A stretch of 46,782 nt of DNA from Acetobacteraceae bacterium (GCA_019750475.1 JAIEOO010000065.1:1-46782), one strand, 5' to 3'. Shown: positions 15,941-24,973, counted from the stretch's first letter. Numbers and translations are program-made. Notes: generated by a model from the letters alone, not told the origin.

Positions 15941-16890
15941 GCGTGCGGGCCGAACTCAGGGGCGTCGCGCGCACCTTCGCCGACGGCACGCGGGGCCTGC
16001 TGCCGACGGACCTCGTGCTGGAACCGGGCAGCGTCACGGCCCTGCTCGGCCCCTCGGGCTGCGGCAAGACGACGCTGCTGCGGCTGCTGGCCGGCCTCGC
16101 GCGGCCCGATCCCGGCGGCGCCGTGCTGTTCGACGGGCGCGACGTCACCGACCTGCCGGTCGAGCGCCGCAACATCGGCATGGTGTTCCAGGGCTACGCG
16201 CTGTTCCCGCACATGACGGTCGCGCGCAACATCGGCTACGGGCTCGAGGCGCGGGGCGTGCCACGGGCGCAGCGCGAGCCCCGCGTGGCCGAGATGCTGC
16301 GCCTCGTGCGCCTGGAGGCGCTGGCCGGGCGTCGGCCGGACCAGCTCTCGGGCGGGCAGCGGCAGCGCGTGGCGCTGGCCCGGGCGCTCGCGCCGCAACC
16401 CGCCCTGCTGCTGCTCGACGAGCCGTTCGGCGCGCTCGATGCCGCGCTGCGCCTGGCCCTGCGGGTGGAGCTGGCGGCGCTGCTCACCGCGCTGCGCGTA
16501 ACCGCCGTGATCGTCACGCACGACCAGGCCGAGGCCATGGCGCTCGGCGACGGCGTCGCCGTGATGGAAGGCGGGCGCATCGGGCAGCGCGGCACCCCGC
16601 GCGACATCTACGAACGCCCCGCCAACCGCTTCGTCGCCGGCTTCGTCGGCACGCTGAACGACCTGGGCGAGGGCCGCTTCTGCCGCCCGGAAGCCTTGCG
16701 TCCCGATCCCGCCGGCCCGCTGGAAGGTCGCGTCAGCGCCGCCTTCTTCGATGCCGGCCGCACCCGGCTCCACCTCGCGGCGCCGGGTGGCGGCGAATGG
16801 GTGCTCGAGCTGGAGCCGGGCCAGGCCGTGCCCGAGCGCGGCAGCGCGCTTCGCCTCGCCCTGGACGAGAAGGCGGTGCTGCGCTTCTGA
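15937..16890 (+). CDS. ABC transporter ATP-binding protein
   Basis: 317-residue ATPase powering the importer. Walker A is GPSGCGKTT (residues 38-46), Q-loop at 'GMVFQGYALFPHMTV', signature LSGGQRQR, Walker B LLLLDEPFGALDA, and H-loop VTHDQAEAMALGD. After about residue 235 comes the short C-terminal TOBE-like beta domain ('GRVSAAFFDAGRTRLHLAAPGGGEWVLELEPG') found in MalK/PotA/FbpC-type ATPases, which often serves regulation or substrate specificity. It is the last gene of the four-gene transport operon. All catalytic elements are intact. Confidence 0.9.
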   Translation: MSVRAELRGVARTFADGTRGLLPTDLVLEPGSVTALLGPSGCGKTTLLRLLAGLARPDPGGAVLFDGRDVTDLPVERRNIGMVFQGYALFPHMTVARNIGYGLEARGVPRAQREPRVAEMLRLVRLEALAGRRPDQLSGGQRQRVALARALAPQPALLLLDEPFGALDAALRLALRVELAALLTALRVTAVIVTHDQAEAMALGDGVAVMEGGRIGQRGTPRDIYERPANRFVAGFVGTLNDLGEGRFCRPEALRPDPAGPLEGRVSAAFFDAGRTRLHLAAPGGGEWVLELEPGQAVPERGSALRLALDEKAVLRF

Positions 16891-16932
16891 CGCGACGTGC
16901 GTTCTGCTGTCCTCACACGAAGGAGCAGACCC

Positions 16933-17097
16933 ATGTCCGGCAGCACCACGAGGCCCGACGACAAGGACAGCAGCCCGGGCGACGCGTCACGAGACCACGA
17001 CCTGGTCCCGCCCCTGCCCGAGGACGTGCCGGGCAGCGACCTCGCCGAACAGGACGGCACCTCGGAGCCCGACGGGCTTCCCGAGGGCGAAGCCTGA
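16933..17097 (+). CDS. Small acidic hydrophilic protein, unknown
   Basis: 54-residue protein MSGSTTRPDDKDSSPGDASR... rich in D, E, P, S and G, with no hydrophobic core and therefore probably disordered. A near-perfect AAGGAG lies at 16919-16924, nine bases before the ATG, which supports expression. It follows the transporter ATPase by about 40 bp and precedes the kinase. I do not recognise a family; small disordered proteins of this composition are common in related genomes. Confidence 0.6.
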   Translation: MSGSTTRPDDKDSSPGDASRDHDLVPPLPEDVPGSDLAEQDGTSEPDGLPEGEA

Positions 17098-17153
17098 CGG
17101 CGAGTGTGCGCGCGACCGCAAAAAAACCTCGCTCAAGCTCTCGCTTCGCCGGG

Positions 17154-17182
17154 TTGAGAAGCGTCGGCATGGGCGCGATGTT
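17154..17182 (+). promoter_or_regulatory. Weak -35/-10 candidate before the hybrid kinase
   Basis: TTGAGA at 17154-17159, a 17-bp gap, then GATGTT at 17177-17182. The -35 matches the sigma-70 consensus in five of six positions, but the -10 only in three. The segment 17098-17257 between the small acidic protein and the kinase has a short A-run (CAAAAAAAC near 17119-17127) and no other gene. Confidence 0.25.
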
Positions 17183-17257
17183 GGACGCGTGATCAACACT
17201 CCACTGCCAAGCCCGACGCGGCCGCGGGCTGGCGACGCCGACAAGTCCCTGGCGCGA

Positions 17258-19789
17258 ATGAGGCGACGCCCGCGCTTCGCGGCGCTGTGGAGCCTGGCCG
17301 CCTGCGCGCTGCTCATCCCGATCGGCCTGATCCTCGCCTATGCCGCGCTGAGCTACCGCGCGCATGTGCGCGCGGCGGAGGATCGCGTCATCCAGGTGCT
17401 CGACCTCCTTCATGAGCACGGTTCGAAGGTGTTCGACACCTACGAGATCCTCGTCTCCTACGCCGACGAGCTGCTGCGCGACCTGACCGACGAGGAGGTG
17501 CGCGCGCAGGAGGGCGACATCAACGCCCGCCTCGTCCGCTTCCGCGAGATGCTGCCGCAGGTGCAGGACATCTGGGTGCTGAACGCGGAGGGGCTGCCGC
17601 TCGTCTCCGCCAATGTCCATCCGATGCCGCGTGACCTGGATCTCTCGGATCGCGACTACGCCCGGGCGATCCTCCAGGACGGCGCGACGCTCTACATCAG
17701 CGACGTCATCGCGGGCCGGGTGCAGACGGAGGCGCGCTTCTTCCAGTTCACCCGCCCCCGCACGCCCGGCCCCGACGGCCGGCCGCGTGGGCTCGTCGCG
17801 GTGTCAGTCAAGCCGGGCTACTTCGTCGGCCACTACGCCCAGACGCCCGCGAGCGGGCTGACGACCGCCTCCCTCGTGCGGGAGGATGGCTACATCCTGG
17901 CGCGGCACCCGACGCTCCCGCCGGAGCAGCCTCGCCGCGTCCCGGGGGGCGCCTTCCAGCAGCACCGCGAGGCGGACCCCCTGCGCGGGATCTACACCGG
18001 GCGCGCGGCCCTGACCGGCAAGCCGATGCTGATCGCCTACCGGCGCCTGCCCTCGCATCCCGTCTACGTCATCGCCGGCCTGGAATGGACGGCGATCCGC
18101 GCCGCCTGGCTCGGCTCCCTGCGCCTTCCGCTGCTGTTCGGCGTGCCGGGCGCGCTCGCCCTCTTCGCCCTGGCCCTGATCGCGCTGCGCCAGGCCGATA
18201 CGGCGGGCCGGACGCTCGAAGCCCTGACCGCGGAGAAGACGCGGCGCGAAGCGGCGGAGAGCGAGAGCCGCCTCACCGCCGCGCAACTCGGCGCCTGGTT
18301 CGAGCACGCGGCCGAGCACCTCTTCGCCGTCACGGTCGAGCCCGACGGGCGCTTCACCATGGGCGGGCTGAACCCGGCCTACGAGCGCGCGGCGAACCTG
18401 CGGCGCGAGGACGTGCGCGGCCGCCCCATCGAGGAGATCTTCGCGCCCGACATCGCCCGCGCCATGATCCGGCAGTACCAGCGCTGCATCAGCACCGGCG
18501 CGCCCATCAACTACGAGAAGGACCGCGACCTGCCCGGCGGCCGCCGCCGCTGGGAAACGCTGCTGGTGCCCGTGCGGGACCCGGCCTCGGGGCGCATCAC
18601 CCTCATCCTCGGCTCGTCGCGCGACGTGACGGAGCAGCGCCGCTCCCAGGCGCGGGAGGCGCAGCGCCAGCGCCTGGAGGCGCTCGGCCAGCTGGCGGGC
18701 GGGATCGCGCATGATTTCAACAACGTCATGCAGGCGGTGCAGAGCGCGGCGGGGCTGATCCGCCGCCGCGCCGGCGATCCGGCGGCGGTGGACAATCTCG
18801 CCCGCCTGGTCGAGGACGCGACGCGGCGCGGCGCGTCGGTCACGCGGCGCCTGCTCGCCTTCGCCCGCCGCGACGAGCTGCGCGCCGAGGCCGTCGAGCC
18901 CGCCGCGTTGCTCACCGATGTGCGGGAGGTGCTGACCCACACGCTCGGCCCCAACATCGAGGTCCGCATCGATCTCGGGCCGAGCCTCGTGCCGCTCCTC
19001 GCCGACAAGGGGCAGCTCGAGACCGTGCTGCTCAACCTCGCGACCAATGCGCGGGACGCCATGCCGGAGGGCGGGCTGCTCACCCTTTCGGCCGCGACCG
19101 AGACGGTCGGGGAGGGTCATCCGGCGGGCCTTCCACCGGGCCGCTATCTGCGGCTCGCGGTCGGCGACACCGGGGAGGGCATGCCGCCCGAGGTCCTGGC
19201 CCGCGCGTCCGAGCCCTTCTTCACGACGAAGGAGCGCGGCAAGGGCACGGGCCTTGGCCTCGCCATGGCGCGCGGCTTCGCCGAGCAGTCGGGCGGCTCG
19301 CTGACGATCCGCAGCGCCCCGAGCGCCGGCACCATCGTCACGCTCTGGCTGCCCGAGGCGATGCCGGCGCGGGACGTGGTGCCGGACGGCGTGGAGCCGA
19401 CGCGTCCCATGCCGATCACGCGCGTCCTGCTGGTGGACGACGAGGAGCTGGTGCGGGAGGCGCTGGCCGACTCGCTGGAGGAGCGGGGCTTCGCCGTGGC
19501 GCGGGCCACGCACGCGGCGGCCGCCCTCGCGATGCTCGACGCGGGGCTCCCGACCGACCTGCTGCTGTGCGACTTCGCCATGCCCGGCATGGACGGCGTC
19601 ACGCTCATCGCCGAGGCGCAGCGCCGGCGGCCCGGGCTGCCGGCGGTGCTGTTGACCGGCGATGCCGGAGGACCGGGCCTCGAGCCGGATGCGGGCTTCA
19701 CCCTGCTGCGCAAGCCCGTCGCCGCGGACGAGCTGGCGCGGCAGCTGCGGGCGGTGCTGGCCAAGGCCAGCCCCGCCCTGGCGATGTGA
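17258..19789 (+). CDS. Hybrid sensor histidine kinase with periplasmic cache-like domain, PAS and receiver
   Basis: 843-residue membrane signalling protein. TM1 spans residues 8-31 and TM2 about 289-310; between them lies a periplasmic domain with Cache-like motifs ('DIWVLNAEGLPLVSANV', 'DRDYARAILQ'). A PAS domain follows (about 345-460, 'EIFAPDIARAMI'). HisKA carries H485 in GGIAHDFNNV; HATPase shows N-box NLATNARDA (594-602), DTGEGM (637-642) and GKGTGLGL (661-668). A C-terminal receiver has acid pocket D727/D728, phospho-acceptor D772 and K819. The ATG at 17258 gives a basic residue-rich lead before TM1; a GTG at 17189 would add 23 residues. No separate response regulator is adjacent, so output may be another protein or a phosphorelay. 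Confidence 0.88.
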   Translation: MRRRPRFAALWSLAACALLIPIGLILAYAALSYRAHVRAAEDRVIQVLDLLHEHGSKVFDTYEILVSYADELLRDLTDEEVRAQEGDINARLVRFREMLPQVQDIWVLNAEGLPLVSANVHPMPRDLDLSDRDYARAILQDGATLYISDVIAGRVQTEARFFQFTRPRTPGPDGRPRGLVAVSVKPGYFVGHYAQTPASGLTTASLVREDGYILARHPTLPPEQPRRVPGGAFQQHREADPLRGIYTGRAALTGKPMLIAYRRLPSHPVYVIAGLEWTAIRAAWLGSLRLPLLFGVPGALALFALALIALRQADTAGRTLEALTAEKTRREAAESESRLTAAQLGAWFEHAAEHLFAVTVEPDGRFTMGGLNPAYERAANLRREDVRGRPIEEIFAPDIARAMIRQYQRCISTGAPINYEKDRDLPGGRRRWETLLVPVRDPASGRITLILGSSRDVTEQRRSQAREAQRQRLEALGQLAGGIAHDFNNVMQAVQSAAGLIRRRAGDPAAVDNLARLVEDATRRGASVTRRLLAFARRDELRAEAVEPAALLTDVREVLTHTLGPNIEVRIDLGPSLVPLLADKGQLETVLLNLATNARDAMPEGGLLTLSAATETVGEGHPAGLPPGRYLRLAVGDTGEGMPPEVLARASEPFFTTKERGKGTGLGLAMARGFAEQSGGSLTIRSAPSAGTIVTLWLPEAMPARDVVPDGVEPTRPMPITRVLLVDDEELVREALADSLEERGFAVARATHAAAALAMLDAGLPTDLLLCDFAMPGMDGVTLIAEAQRRRPGLPAVLLTGDAGGPGLEPDAGFTLLRKPVAADELARQLRAVLAKASPALAM

Positions 19790-20209
19790 TCAGGCCATCG
19801 CCGGCGACGGCGCGGCCTGCCGCTGCGCGGCCCATTGCATGGCCGCGAACCCCGCGACGGCGGCCGCCAGCAGCAGCACGAAGCCGGCGCCGAGACCGTT
19901 GGGCCGCAAGCCGAGCTCCGTGCCGAAGCCCAGCAGCAGCAGGCTGTCCGCCACGTAGACGAGGTTGAGGATGGCGACCGCCCGCACCGCGCGCCGCGAC
20001 GGCGCGGGGCGGCCGGCGAGCCAGGCCACGCCCGCCGCCCAGGGCAGGAAGGCGAGGCCCGCCCAGAACAGCAGCCCCTCCGGCAGCGCCATGAGGCGGG
20101 ACAGCGGGCCGAACGCCGCGGCGAGCAACAGCCCGGTCGCGGCGCTCGCCCCCGCATCGGCGAGCAGCGCGAAGCGGAGGAAGGGGGTGGAGGTGAGGTG
20201 TCGAGACAT
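19790..20209 (-). CDS. Four-span integral membrane protein, unknown function
   Basis: 139-residue protein with four hydrophobic helices: 'FALLADAGASAATGLLLAAAFG', 'GLLFWAGLAFLPWAAGVAWLAG', 'AVRAVAILNLVYVADSLLLL' and 'LGAGFVLLLAAAVAGFAAMQW'. The chosen ATG at 20209 (MSRHLTSTPFLRF) leaves the promoter region to the palindrome at 20265-20295; an upstream start at 20245 would place translation nearer to it. It is divergent from an XRE/MmyB-type regulator, and such regulators often control the gene they face. Its stop abuts the stop of the hybrid kinase. Confidence 0.72.
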   Translation of the reverse strand: MSRHLTSTPFLRFALLADAGASAATGLLLAAAFGPLSRLMALPEGLLFWAGLAFLPWAAGVAWLAGRPAPSRRAVRAVAILNLVYVADSLLLLGFGTELGLRPNGLGAGFVLLLAAAVAGFAAMQWAAQRQAAPSPAMA

Positions 20210-20264
20210 CGTCCGTGGCTCCCTGGCCGGTTGCGACGCGGCCACCCTCGCGCCGCCGGCGCGC

Positions 20265-20295
20265 CGCCGCGATGACCTCGGAGGTCATCGCGGCG
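20265..20295. promoter_or_regulatory. Perfect 15-bp inverted repeat, probable operator
   Basis: Arms 20265-20279 and 20281-20295 are perfectly complementary with a single central base (core GATGACCTCGGAGGTCATC). The palindrome lies between the divergent membrane-protein gene (start 20209) and the XRE/MmyB-type regulator (start 20324). Such a compact perfect dyad is the usual form of a dimer-binding operator, so control of both genes by the adjacent regulator is the likely reading. Confidence 0.7.
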
Positions 20296-20323
20296 CGGCG
20301 GCCGGGCCCGCTACACCATCGCC

Positions 20324-21142
20324 ATGCCCGCCTTGCCCCCGCCCATCCCCGCCACGCCCGGCGCACCCATCGGCGCCCTGCTCCGCGCCTGGCGGCAGCG
20401 CCGCCGGCGCAGCCAGCTCGACCTCGCGCTCGACGCCGAGGTGTCGCAGCGGCATCTCAGCTTCATCGAGAGCGGCCGCGCGAGCCCGAGCCGCGACATG
20501 CTGCTGCGCCTCGCGGAGCGGCTGGAGGTGCCGCTGCGCGAGCGCAACGCGCTGCTGCTCGCGGCCGGCTACGCGCCGCCCTTCGGCGAGCGGCCCCTGG
20601 CCGATCCCGCCCTCGCCCCCGCGCGGGCGGCGGTGGCGGCGATCCTGCGGGCGCACATGCCGAACCCGGCGCTGGCGGTGGACCGGCACTGGAACATGCT
20701 GGCCGCCAACGACGCCATCCCGCCGCTGCTCGCGGGCGTCGCCAACCGCGCGCTGCTGACGCCGCCGGTCAACGTGCTGCGCCTCAGCCTGCATCCGCGC
20801 GGCCTCGCGCCCTTCGTGCGGAATCTCGGCGAATGGCGCGCCCACATCCTGGAGCGGCTGCGCCGCCAGGTGGAAGCGAGCGTCGACGCGACGCTCGCGG
20901 CGCTGCTCGCGGAACTCGCGGCGCTGGAGGCGCCGGCCGTGGCCGCGGCCTCGGCGCATCAGCCGGGCGGCATCCTGGTGCCGCTCGAGCTCGACTCGCC
21001 GGCCGGGCCGCTCTCGCTCATCGGCACGACGACGGTGTTCGGGACGCCGGTGGAGGTGACGCTGGCCGAGCTGGCGATCGAGGCCTTCTACCCGGCCGAC
21101 GAGGCGACGGCGGCGCGGCTGCGCGCCCTCGCCGCGCCCTGA
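20324..21142 (+). CDS. XRE-family regulator with MmyB-like ligand-binding domain
   Basis: 272-residue transcription factor. An XRE helix-turn-helix occupies about residues 17-75 ('LDLALDAEVSQRHLSFIESGRASPSRDMLLRLAERLEVP', followed by 'LLLAAGYAPPF'), the signature of the MmyB group. The C-terminal part is a PAS-like ligand domain with 'VDRHWNMLAANDA' and ends in the family-typical 'LTTTVFGTPVEVTLAELAIEAFYPADEAT' type of segment. These regulators commonly control a divergent gene, here the membrane protein at 19790-20209, through a palindrome such as 20265-20295. The ligand is unknown. The stop overlaps none of the neighbours but adjoins the convergent AlgH-family gene directly. Confidence 0.88.
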   Translation: MPALPPPIPATPGAPIGALLRAWRQRRRRSQLDLALDAEVSQRHLSFIESGRASPSRDMLLRLAERLEVPLRERNALLLAAGYAPPFGERPLADPALAPARAAVAAILRAHMPNPALAVDRHWNMLAANDAIPPLLAGVANRALLTPPVNVLRLSLHPRGLAPFVRNLGEWRAHILERLRRQVEASVDATLAALLAELAALEAPAVAAASAHQPGGILVPLELDSPAGPLSLIGTTTVFGTPVEVTLAELAIEAFYPADEATAARLRALAAP

Positions 21143-21754
21143 TCAGGCGTGGCCGGCGGTGCCGGAGAGCAGCAGCGGGTCCACCTTGAGCTTGGCGAGC
21201 GCCCGGCGCCACTTGGTGGGGGCGTCCTCGTCGAACAGCAGCTCGTCATCGGCCGGCACGGAGAGCCAGGCGTTCTGGGCGATCTCGCTCTCGAGCTGGC
21301 CGGCGCCCCAGCCGGCGTAGCCCAGCGCCAGCACGCCGCGCCGCGGCCCGCCGCCGCCGGCGATAGCCTTCAGGATGTCCACGCTCGCGGTCAGGCGCCA
21401 GCCGCCCTCGACCTTGAGGGAGCCCTCGGCCTCCCACTCGCCGCTGTGGAGGACGAAGCCGCGGCTCTCCTCCATGGGGCCGCCGGCCAGCAGCCGGATG
21501 CGGCGCTGGGGCGGCACGGGCTCCACCCCCACCTGCTTCAGCAGGTCGTCGAAGGACAGACGCTCGATCGGCTTGTTCAGCACCAGGCCCATCGCCCCCT
21601 CGGAGGAGTGGGCGCAGAGGCAGACCACCGTGCGGGCGAAGTTCGGGTCCTGCATGGAGGGCATGGCGATGAGCAGCTGCCCCGAGAGGCTGCCCTCACC
21701 GGCCGGACCGGAGGTTCCACCGAAGGCCAATTGCCAGTTTCCACGTGCCGCCAT
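21143..21754 (-). CDS. YqgE/AlgH family protein (DUF179)
   Basis: 203-residue protein with the DUF179 pattern: '[41 protein letters not shown]' near residues 23-63, '[17 protein letters not shown]' and '[20 protein letters not shown]'. Members are cytoplasmic and are variously linked to regulation of transcription and envelope traits, but the biochemical role is not firm. Length and core motifs are normal. The ATG at 21754 agrees with the start of the conserved region. Confidence 0.92.
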   Translation of the reverse strand: MAARGNWQLAFGGTSGPAGEGSLSGQLLIAMPSMQDPNFARTVVCLCAHSSEGAMGLVLNKPIERLSFDDLLKQVGVEPVPPQRRIRLLAGGPMEESRGFVLHSGEWEAEGSLKVEGGWRLTASVDILKAIAGGGGPRRGVLALGYAGWGAGQLESEIAQNAWLSVPADDELLFDEDAPTKWRRALAKLKVDPLLLSGTAGHA

Positions 21755-21872
21755 GACCGTGATGTGGACATGACGGCGCCGGGCCGCAAGCCGCCCGCCT
21801 CGGCCCCACCCCATGACAGCGCGCCCAGCCCGGCCTAAACCCGCCCTCACCCATCGGGAGAGGAACACACCC

Positions 21873-22355
21873 ATGACGATCCAGGTCGGCGACGCCATCC
21901 CCTCGGCCAAGCTCATGACGCCCTCGGCCGACGGGCCCAAGGAAGTCACGACGGAGGAGCTGTTCGGCGGCAAGACCGTCGCCCTGTTCGGCGTGCCGGG
22001 CGCCTTCACCCCCACCTGCTCCGCCAAGCACCTGCCGGGCTTCGTGCAGCACGCCGCGGCCCTCAAGGCCAAGGGCGTGGACACCATCGCCTGCATGGCG
22101 GTGAACGACGTGTTCGTGATGGGGGCCTGGGGCAAGGACCAGGGCGTGGGCGACAAGGTTGTCATGCTGGCCGACGGCGCCGCGAACTTCACCAAGGCCC
22201 TCGGCGTCGAGCTCGACCTGACGGGCCGCGGCCTCGGCATGCGCTGCCAGCGCTTCCTGCTGATCGCCAAGGACGGGAAGGTGACGCACATGGCCGTCGA
22301 GGCGCCGGGCGCCTTCGAGGTCAGCAGCGCCGAAGCCGCGCTCGCGAAGCTCTGA
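21873..22355 (+). CDS. Peroxiredoxin, Prx5-type
   Basis: 160-residue thiol peroxidase that reduces hydrogen peroxide and alkyl hydroperoxides in the cytoplasm. The active-site motif PGAFTPTCS (residues 42-50) contains peroxidatic Cys49, and the resolving arrangement follows the Prx5/glutaredoxin-dependent group ('[20 protein letters not shown]', '[12 protein letters not shown]'). The ATG at 21873 follows GAGAGGAA, and a longer start at 21813 lacks conserved sequence. It is divergent from the AlgH-family gene and convergent with the thioredoxin-like gene, making a small oxidative/thiol neighbourhood. Confidence 0.93.
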   Translation: MTIQVGDAIPSAKLMTPSADGPKEVTTEELFGGKTVALFGVPGAFTPTCSAKHLPGFVQHAAALKAKGVDTIACMAVNDVFVMGAWGKDQGVGDKVVMLADGAANFTKALGVELDLTGRGLGMRCQRFLLIAKDGKVTHMAVEAPGAFEVSSAEAALAKL

Positions 22356-22360
22356 GCATC

Positions 22361-22416
22361 GCGGGGGCCTCGGCCCCCGCCTGCTTGCCCCGGCGTCAGG
22401 TCGAGCCTGACGCCGG
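22361..22416. terminator. Double hairpin between convergent peroxiredoxin and thioredoxin genes
   Basis: First stem 22361-22368 with 22373-22380 (8 bp, loop CTCG). Second stem 22390-22400 with 22406-22416 (11 bp perfect, loop TCGAG), which covers the stop codon of the leftward gene. The pair probably terminates transcription from both sides. There is no long T-run. Confidence 0.65.
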
Positions 22417-22968
22417 CGGGCCGCCCCCACGCGTCAGGCGACGGACGGCGGCGACCAGCGGCGCCGCGTCCCATTGCGCCTCCCCTTCCAGCCGCGCGCG
22501 CTCCATCCCCGTGCGGTCCACGATGACCGTGGTCGGCAGGCCCCGGGCGCCCAGCCCGCGCGCCGCCGCCCCCCGCGGGTCGAGCCAGATGCCGAGGTTC
22601 CGCAGCCCGAGGCGCTGGTAGAAGGGCTCCACCTGGGCCCGGCCGCCCCGGTCGGAGGAGAGGGGCAGCACCAGGATCCCCTCGGCCGCGACCAAGGCCG
22701 CCAGCCGGTCGAGGGCCGGCATCTCCGCCACGCAGGGCGGGCACCAGGTGGCCCAGAGATTGATCACGAGGCCGCGCCCGCCGAAATCGGACAGGGTGTG
22801 TTCCTTCCCGTCGGCGTCCTGGAAGGCGATGGCCGGGGCGGGGCGCGTCGCTTCCCGCAGCTTCTCGATGCCCGTGGTGCCGGCCGCGACAGCGGGCGCG
22901 GCTTGCATGGCCGCAGCGGCAGGGGCAAGGAACGCGAGGGCAGCCGTCCGGCGGCGCGAGATCAGCAC
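22396..22968 (-). CDS. TlpA-like periplasmic thioredoxin
   Basis: 190-residue thiol-disulfide oxidoreductase with an N-terminal export signal containing an SRRR segment (possibly Tat, possibly Sec; hydrophobic stretch to about residue 29). The active site is WATWCPPC (C76, C79), followed by '[17 protein letters not shown]' and cis-Pro region '[15 protein letters not shown]', all typical of TlpA/ResA proteins that reduce periplasmic disulfides, often for cytochrome maturation. The only in-frame start is GTG at 22968, preceded by GGGAG. That start lies just 15 nt from the opposite start of argH. Confidence 0.88.
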   Translation of the reverse strand: MLISRRRTAALAFLAPAAAAMQAAPAVAAGTTGIEKLREATRPAPAIAFQDADGKEHTLSDFGGRGLVINLWATWCPPCVAEMPALDRLAALVAAEGILVLPLSSDRGGRAQVEPFYQRLGLRNLGIWLDPRGAAARGLGARGLPTTVIVDRTGMERARLEGEAQWDAAPLVAAVRRLTRGGGPPASGST

Positions 22969-22983
22969 GAAAGTCGCACTCCC

Positions 22984-24384
22984 TTGTCCATTCCCAACGA
23001 GACGAACACCAACCAGCAATGGGGCGGCCGCTTCGCCGAAGGCCCCTCCGCCATCATGCAGGCCATCAATGCCTCGATCGGCTTCGATGCCAAGATGTGG
23101 CGGCAGGACATCCGCGGCAGCCTCGCCCATGCCGCCATGCTGGCGCATGTGGGGATCATCTCGGCCGAGGACGAGGCCGCCATCCAGCGCGGCCTCACGG
23201 ACATCGCCGCCGAGATCGAGGCCGGGCGCTTCGAGTGGTCCGAGACGCTGGAAGACGTGCACATGAACATCGAGGCCCGCCTGACCGAGCGCATCGGCGA
23301 GGCCGGCAAGCGCCTGCACACCGCCCGCAGCCGCAACGACCAAGTGGCGACCGATTTCCGCCTCTGGGTCCGGGACGCGATGGACGGGCTGGCGCAGCAG
23401 CAGGCCGAGCTGATCCGCGTCCTGGTCCGCCGCGCCGAGGAGCACGCCGGCACCATCATGCCGGGCTACACCCACCTCCAGCCGGCGCAGCCCACCACCT
23501 TCGGCCACCACATGCTGGCCTACGCCGAGATGCTGTGGCGCGACCGCGGGCGGATGCTCGACGCGCGCCGCCGCCTCAACGAATGCCCGCTCGGCAGCGC
23601 CGCCATGTGCGGCACGGGCTTCCCCATCGACCGCCACGCGACGGCGCAGGCGCTGGGCTTCGACGGCCCGACGCGCAACAGCCTGGACGGCGTCGGCTCC
23701 CGCGATTTCGCGATGGAGTTCCTGGCCGCCTGCGCCATCTGCGCGACGCATCTCTCCCGCCTCGCGGAGGAGATCGTCATCTGGACGAACCCGGCCTTCG
23801 GCTTCGTCACGCTGCCGGACAACCTGACGACCGGCAGCTCCATCATGCCGCAGAAGCGCAACCCCGACGCGGCGGAGCTGGTGCGCGGCAAGACCGGCCG
23901 CATCACGGGCTCGCTCGTCGGCCTGCTGACGGTGGTGAAGGGCCTCGCGATGACCTACGCGAAGGACCTGCAGGAGGACAAGGAAGGCTGCTTCGACGCG
24001 GCCGAATCCCTCACCCTCTGCCTCGCCGCCACCGCCGCGATGGTGCGCGACATGCAGCCCAGCATCGCCCGCATGGCCGCGGCCGCCGGCGCCGGCTTCT
24101 CCACCGCGACCGACCTCGCCGACTGGCTGGTGCGCGAGCTGAAGCTGCCCTTCCGCGACGCGCACCACGTCACGGGGCGCCTGGTCGCCAAGGCGGAGGG
24201 CATGGGCGTGGACCTCTCCGGCCTCACCATCGCCGAGATGCGCGAGGTCGAGCCCCGCATCACCGAGGAGGTGTTCGGCGTGCTCTCGCCCGCCGCCTCC
24301 GTCGCCTCCCGCAAGAGCTTCGGCGGCACGGCCCCCGACAATGTCCGCGCCATGGCGCGCGAGTGGAAGGAACGCCTGCCGTGA
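22984..24384 (+). CDS. argH: Argininosuccinate lyase
   Basis: 466-residue enzyme of arginine synthesis that splits argininosuccinate into arginine and fumarate. The fumarase/ASL signature '[16 protein letters not shown]' is present with the catalytic serine loop, along with '[17 protein letters not shown]', '[18 protein letters not shown]' and the starting '[16 protein letters not shown]'. The conserved WGGRF demands a start upstream of it, and the sole in-frame candidate is TTG at 22984. No clear ribosome site precedes it. The GTG of the following lipoprotein gene overlaps its stop as GTGA. Confidence 0.95.
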   Translation: MSIPNETNTNQQWGGRFAEGPSAIMQAINASIGFDAKMWRQDIRGSLAHAAMLAHVGIISAEDEAAIQRGLTDIAAEIEAGRFEWSETLEDVHMNIEARLTERIGEAGKRLHTARSRNDQVATDFRLWVRDAMDGLAQQQAELIRVLVRRAEEHAGTIMPGYTHLQPAQPTTFGHHMLAYAEMLWRDRGRMLDARRRLNECPLGSAAMCGTGFPIDRHATAQALGFDGPTRNSLDGVGSRDFAMEFLAACAICATHLSRLAEEIVIWTNPAFGFVTLPDNLTTGSSIMPQKRNPDAAELVRGKTGRITGSLVGLLTVVKGLAMTYAKDLQEDKEGCFDAAESLTLCLAATAAMVRDMQPSIARMAAAAGAGFSTATDLADWLVRELKLPFRDAHHVTGRLVAKAEGMGVDLSGLTIAEMREVEPRITEEVFGVLSPAASVASRKSFGGTAPDNVRAMAREWKERLP

Positions 24385-24548
24385 CGCCGCGCGCCCTGAC
24401 GTTGCGCCCCCTGACGTTGCGCCTGTCCTGCGCGGTCCTCGCCCTCGGGCTGCTCGCGGCCTGCGGGCGGATCGGACCGCCGCGCCCGCCCGGGCCGCCC
24501 GACCAGGTGACCTGGCCGCGCGTCTATCCGGCGCCGGACCGGCGCTGA
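24381..24548 (+). CDS. LptM-like small lipoprotein coupled to argH
   Basis: 55-residue protein with a lipoprotein signal: a basic start, a hydrophobic run '[14 protein letters not shown]' and lipobox LAAC with the lipidated cysteine at about residue 31. The mature part is [15 protein letters not shown]... like the short LptM/YifL proteins, which assist maturation of the LPS transport protein LptD. In many proteobacteria this gene sits between argH and lysA; here lysA is not next. The GTG start overlaps the argH stop, indicating translational coupling. Confidence 0.8.
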   Translation: MTPRALTLRPLTLRLSCAVLALGLLAACGRIGPPRPPGPPDQVTWPRVYPAPDRR

Positions 24549-24577
24549 CGGGCCGGTCCCGGGAGGAGCGGGGGCGG

Positions 24578-24973
24578 ATGAGGCGGGCGCTCCGACGGGT
24601 CAAGGATTGGGCGCGCGCCCTGAAGCGCGAGGTCCACGCCCTCTATCTCGCCGCGCGGGACCCGCGGACGCCCTGGCCGGTGCGGCTCCTCGCGGTGGCG
24701 ATCGCGGCCTACGCCCTGTCGCCCATCGACCTCATCCCCGACGTCATCCCGGTCCTCGGCTATCTCGACGAGGTCATCCTCCTGCCGCTCGCGATCTGGC
24801 TGGTCGTGCGCCTCATCCCGCCCGCGGTGATGGCGGAGCACCGGGCGGCGGCGCTGCGGGCGGAAGGCCGGCCGGTCAGCCGCGCCGGCGCCGCGGCGAT
24901 CGTGACGCTCTGGCTGCTGGCGGCGGCGGGCCTCGCCTGGTGGCTGTGGCCCGCCCGCGGCGCTGCGGCCTGA
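24578..24973 (+). CDS. DUF1232 membrane protein
   Basis: 131-residue protein with the DUF1232 signature 'LYLAARDPRTPWPVRLLAVAIAAYALSPIDLIPDVIPVLGYLDEVILLPLAIWLVVRLIP' at about residues 20-80, followed by a final membrane span near 105-126. The ATG at 24578 follows GGGAGGAG at 24561-24568, a good ribosome site. Function is unknown. It sits 30 bp after the argH-linked lipoprotein and ends just before the convergent aminotransferase gene. Confidence 0.87.
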   Translation: MRRALRRVKDWARALKREVHALYLAARDPRTPWPVRLLAVAIAAYALSPIDLIPDVIPVLGYLDEVILLPLAIWLVVRLIPPAVMAEHRAAALRAEGRPVSRAGAAAIVTLWLLAAAGLAWWLWPARGAAA

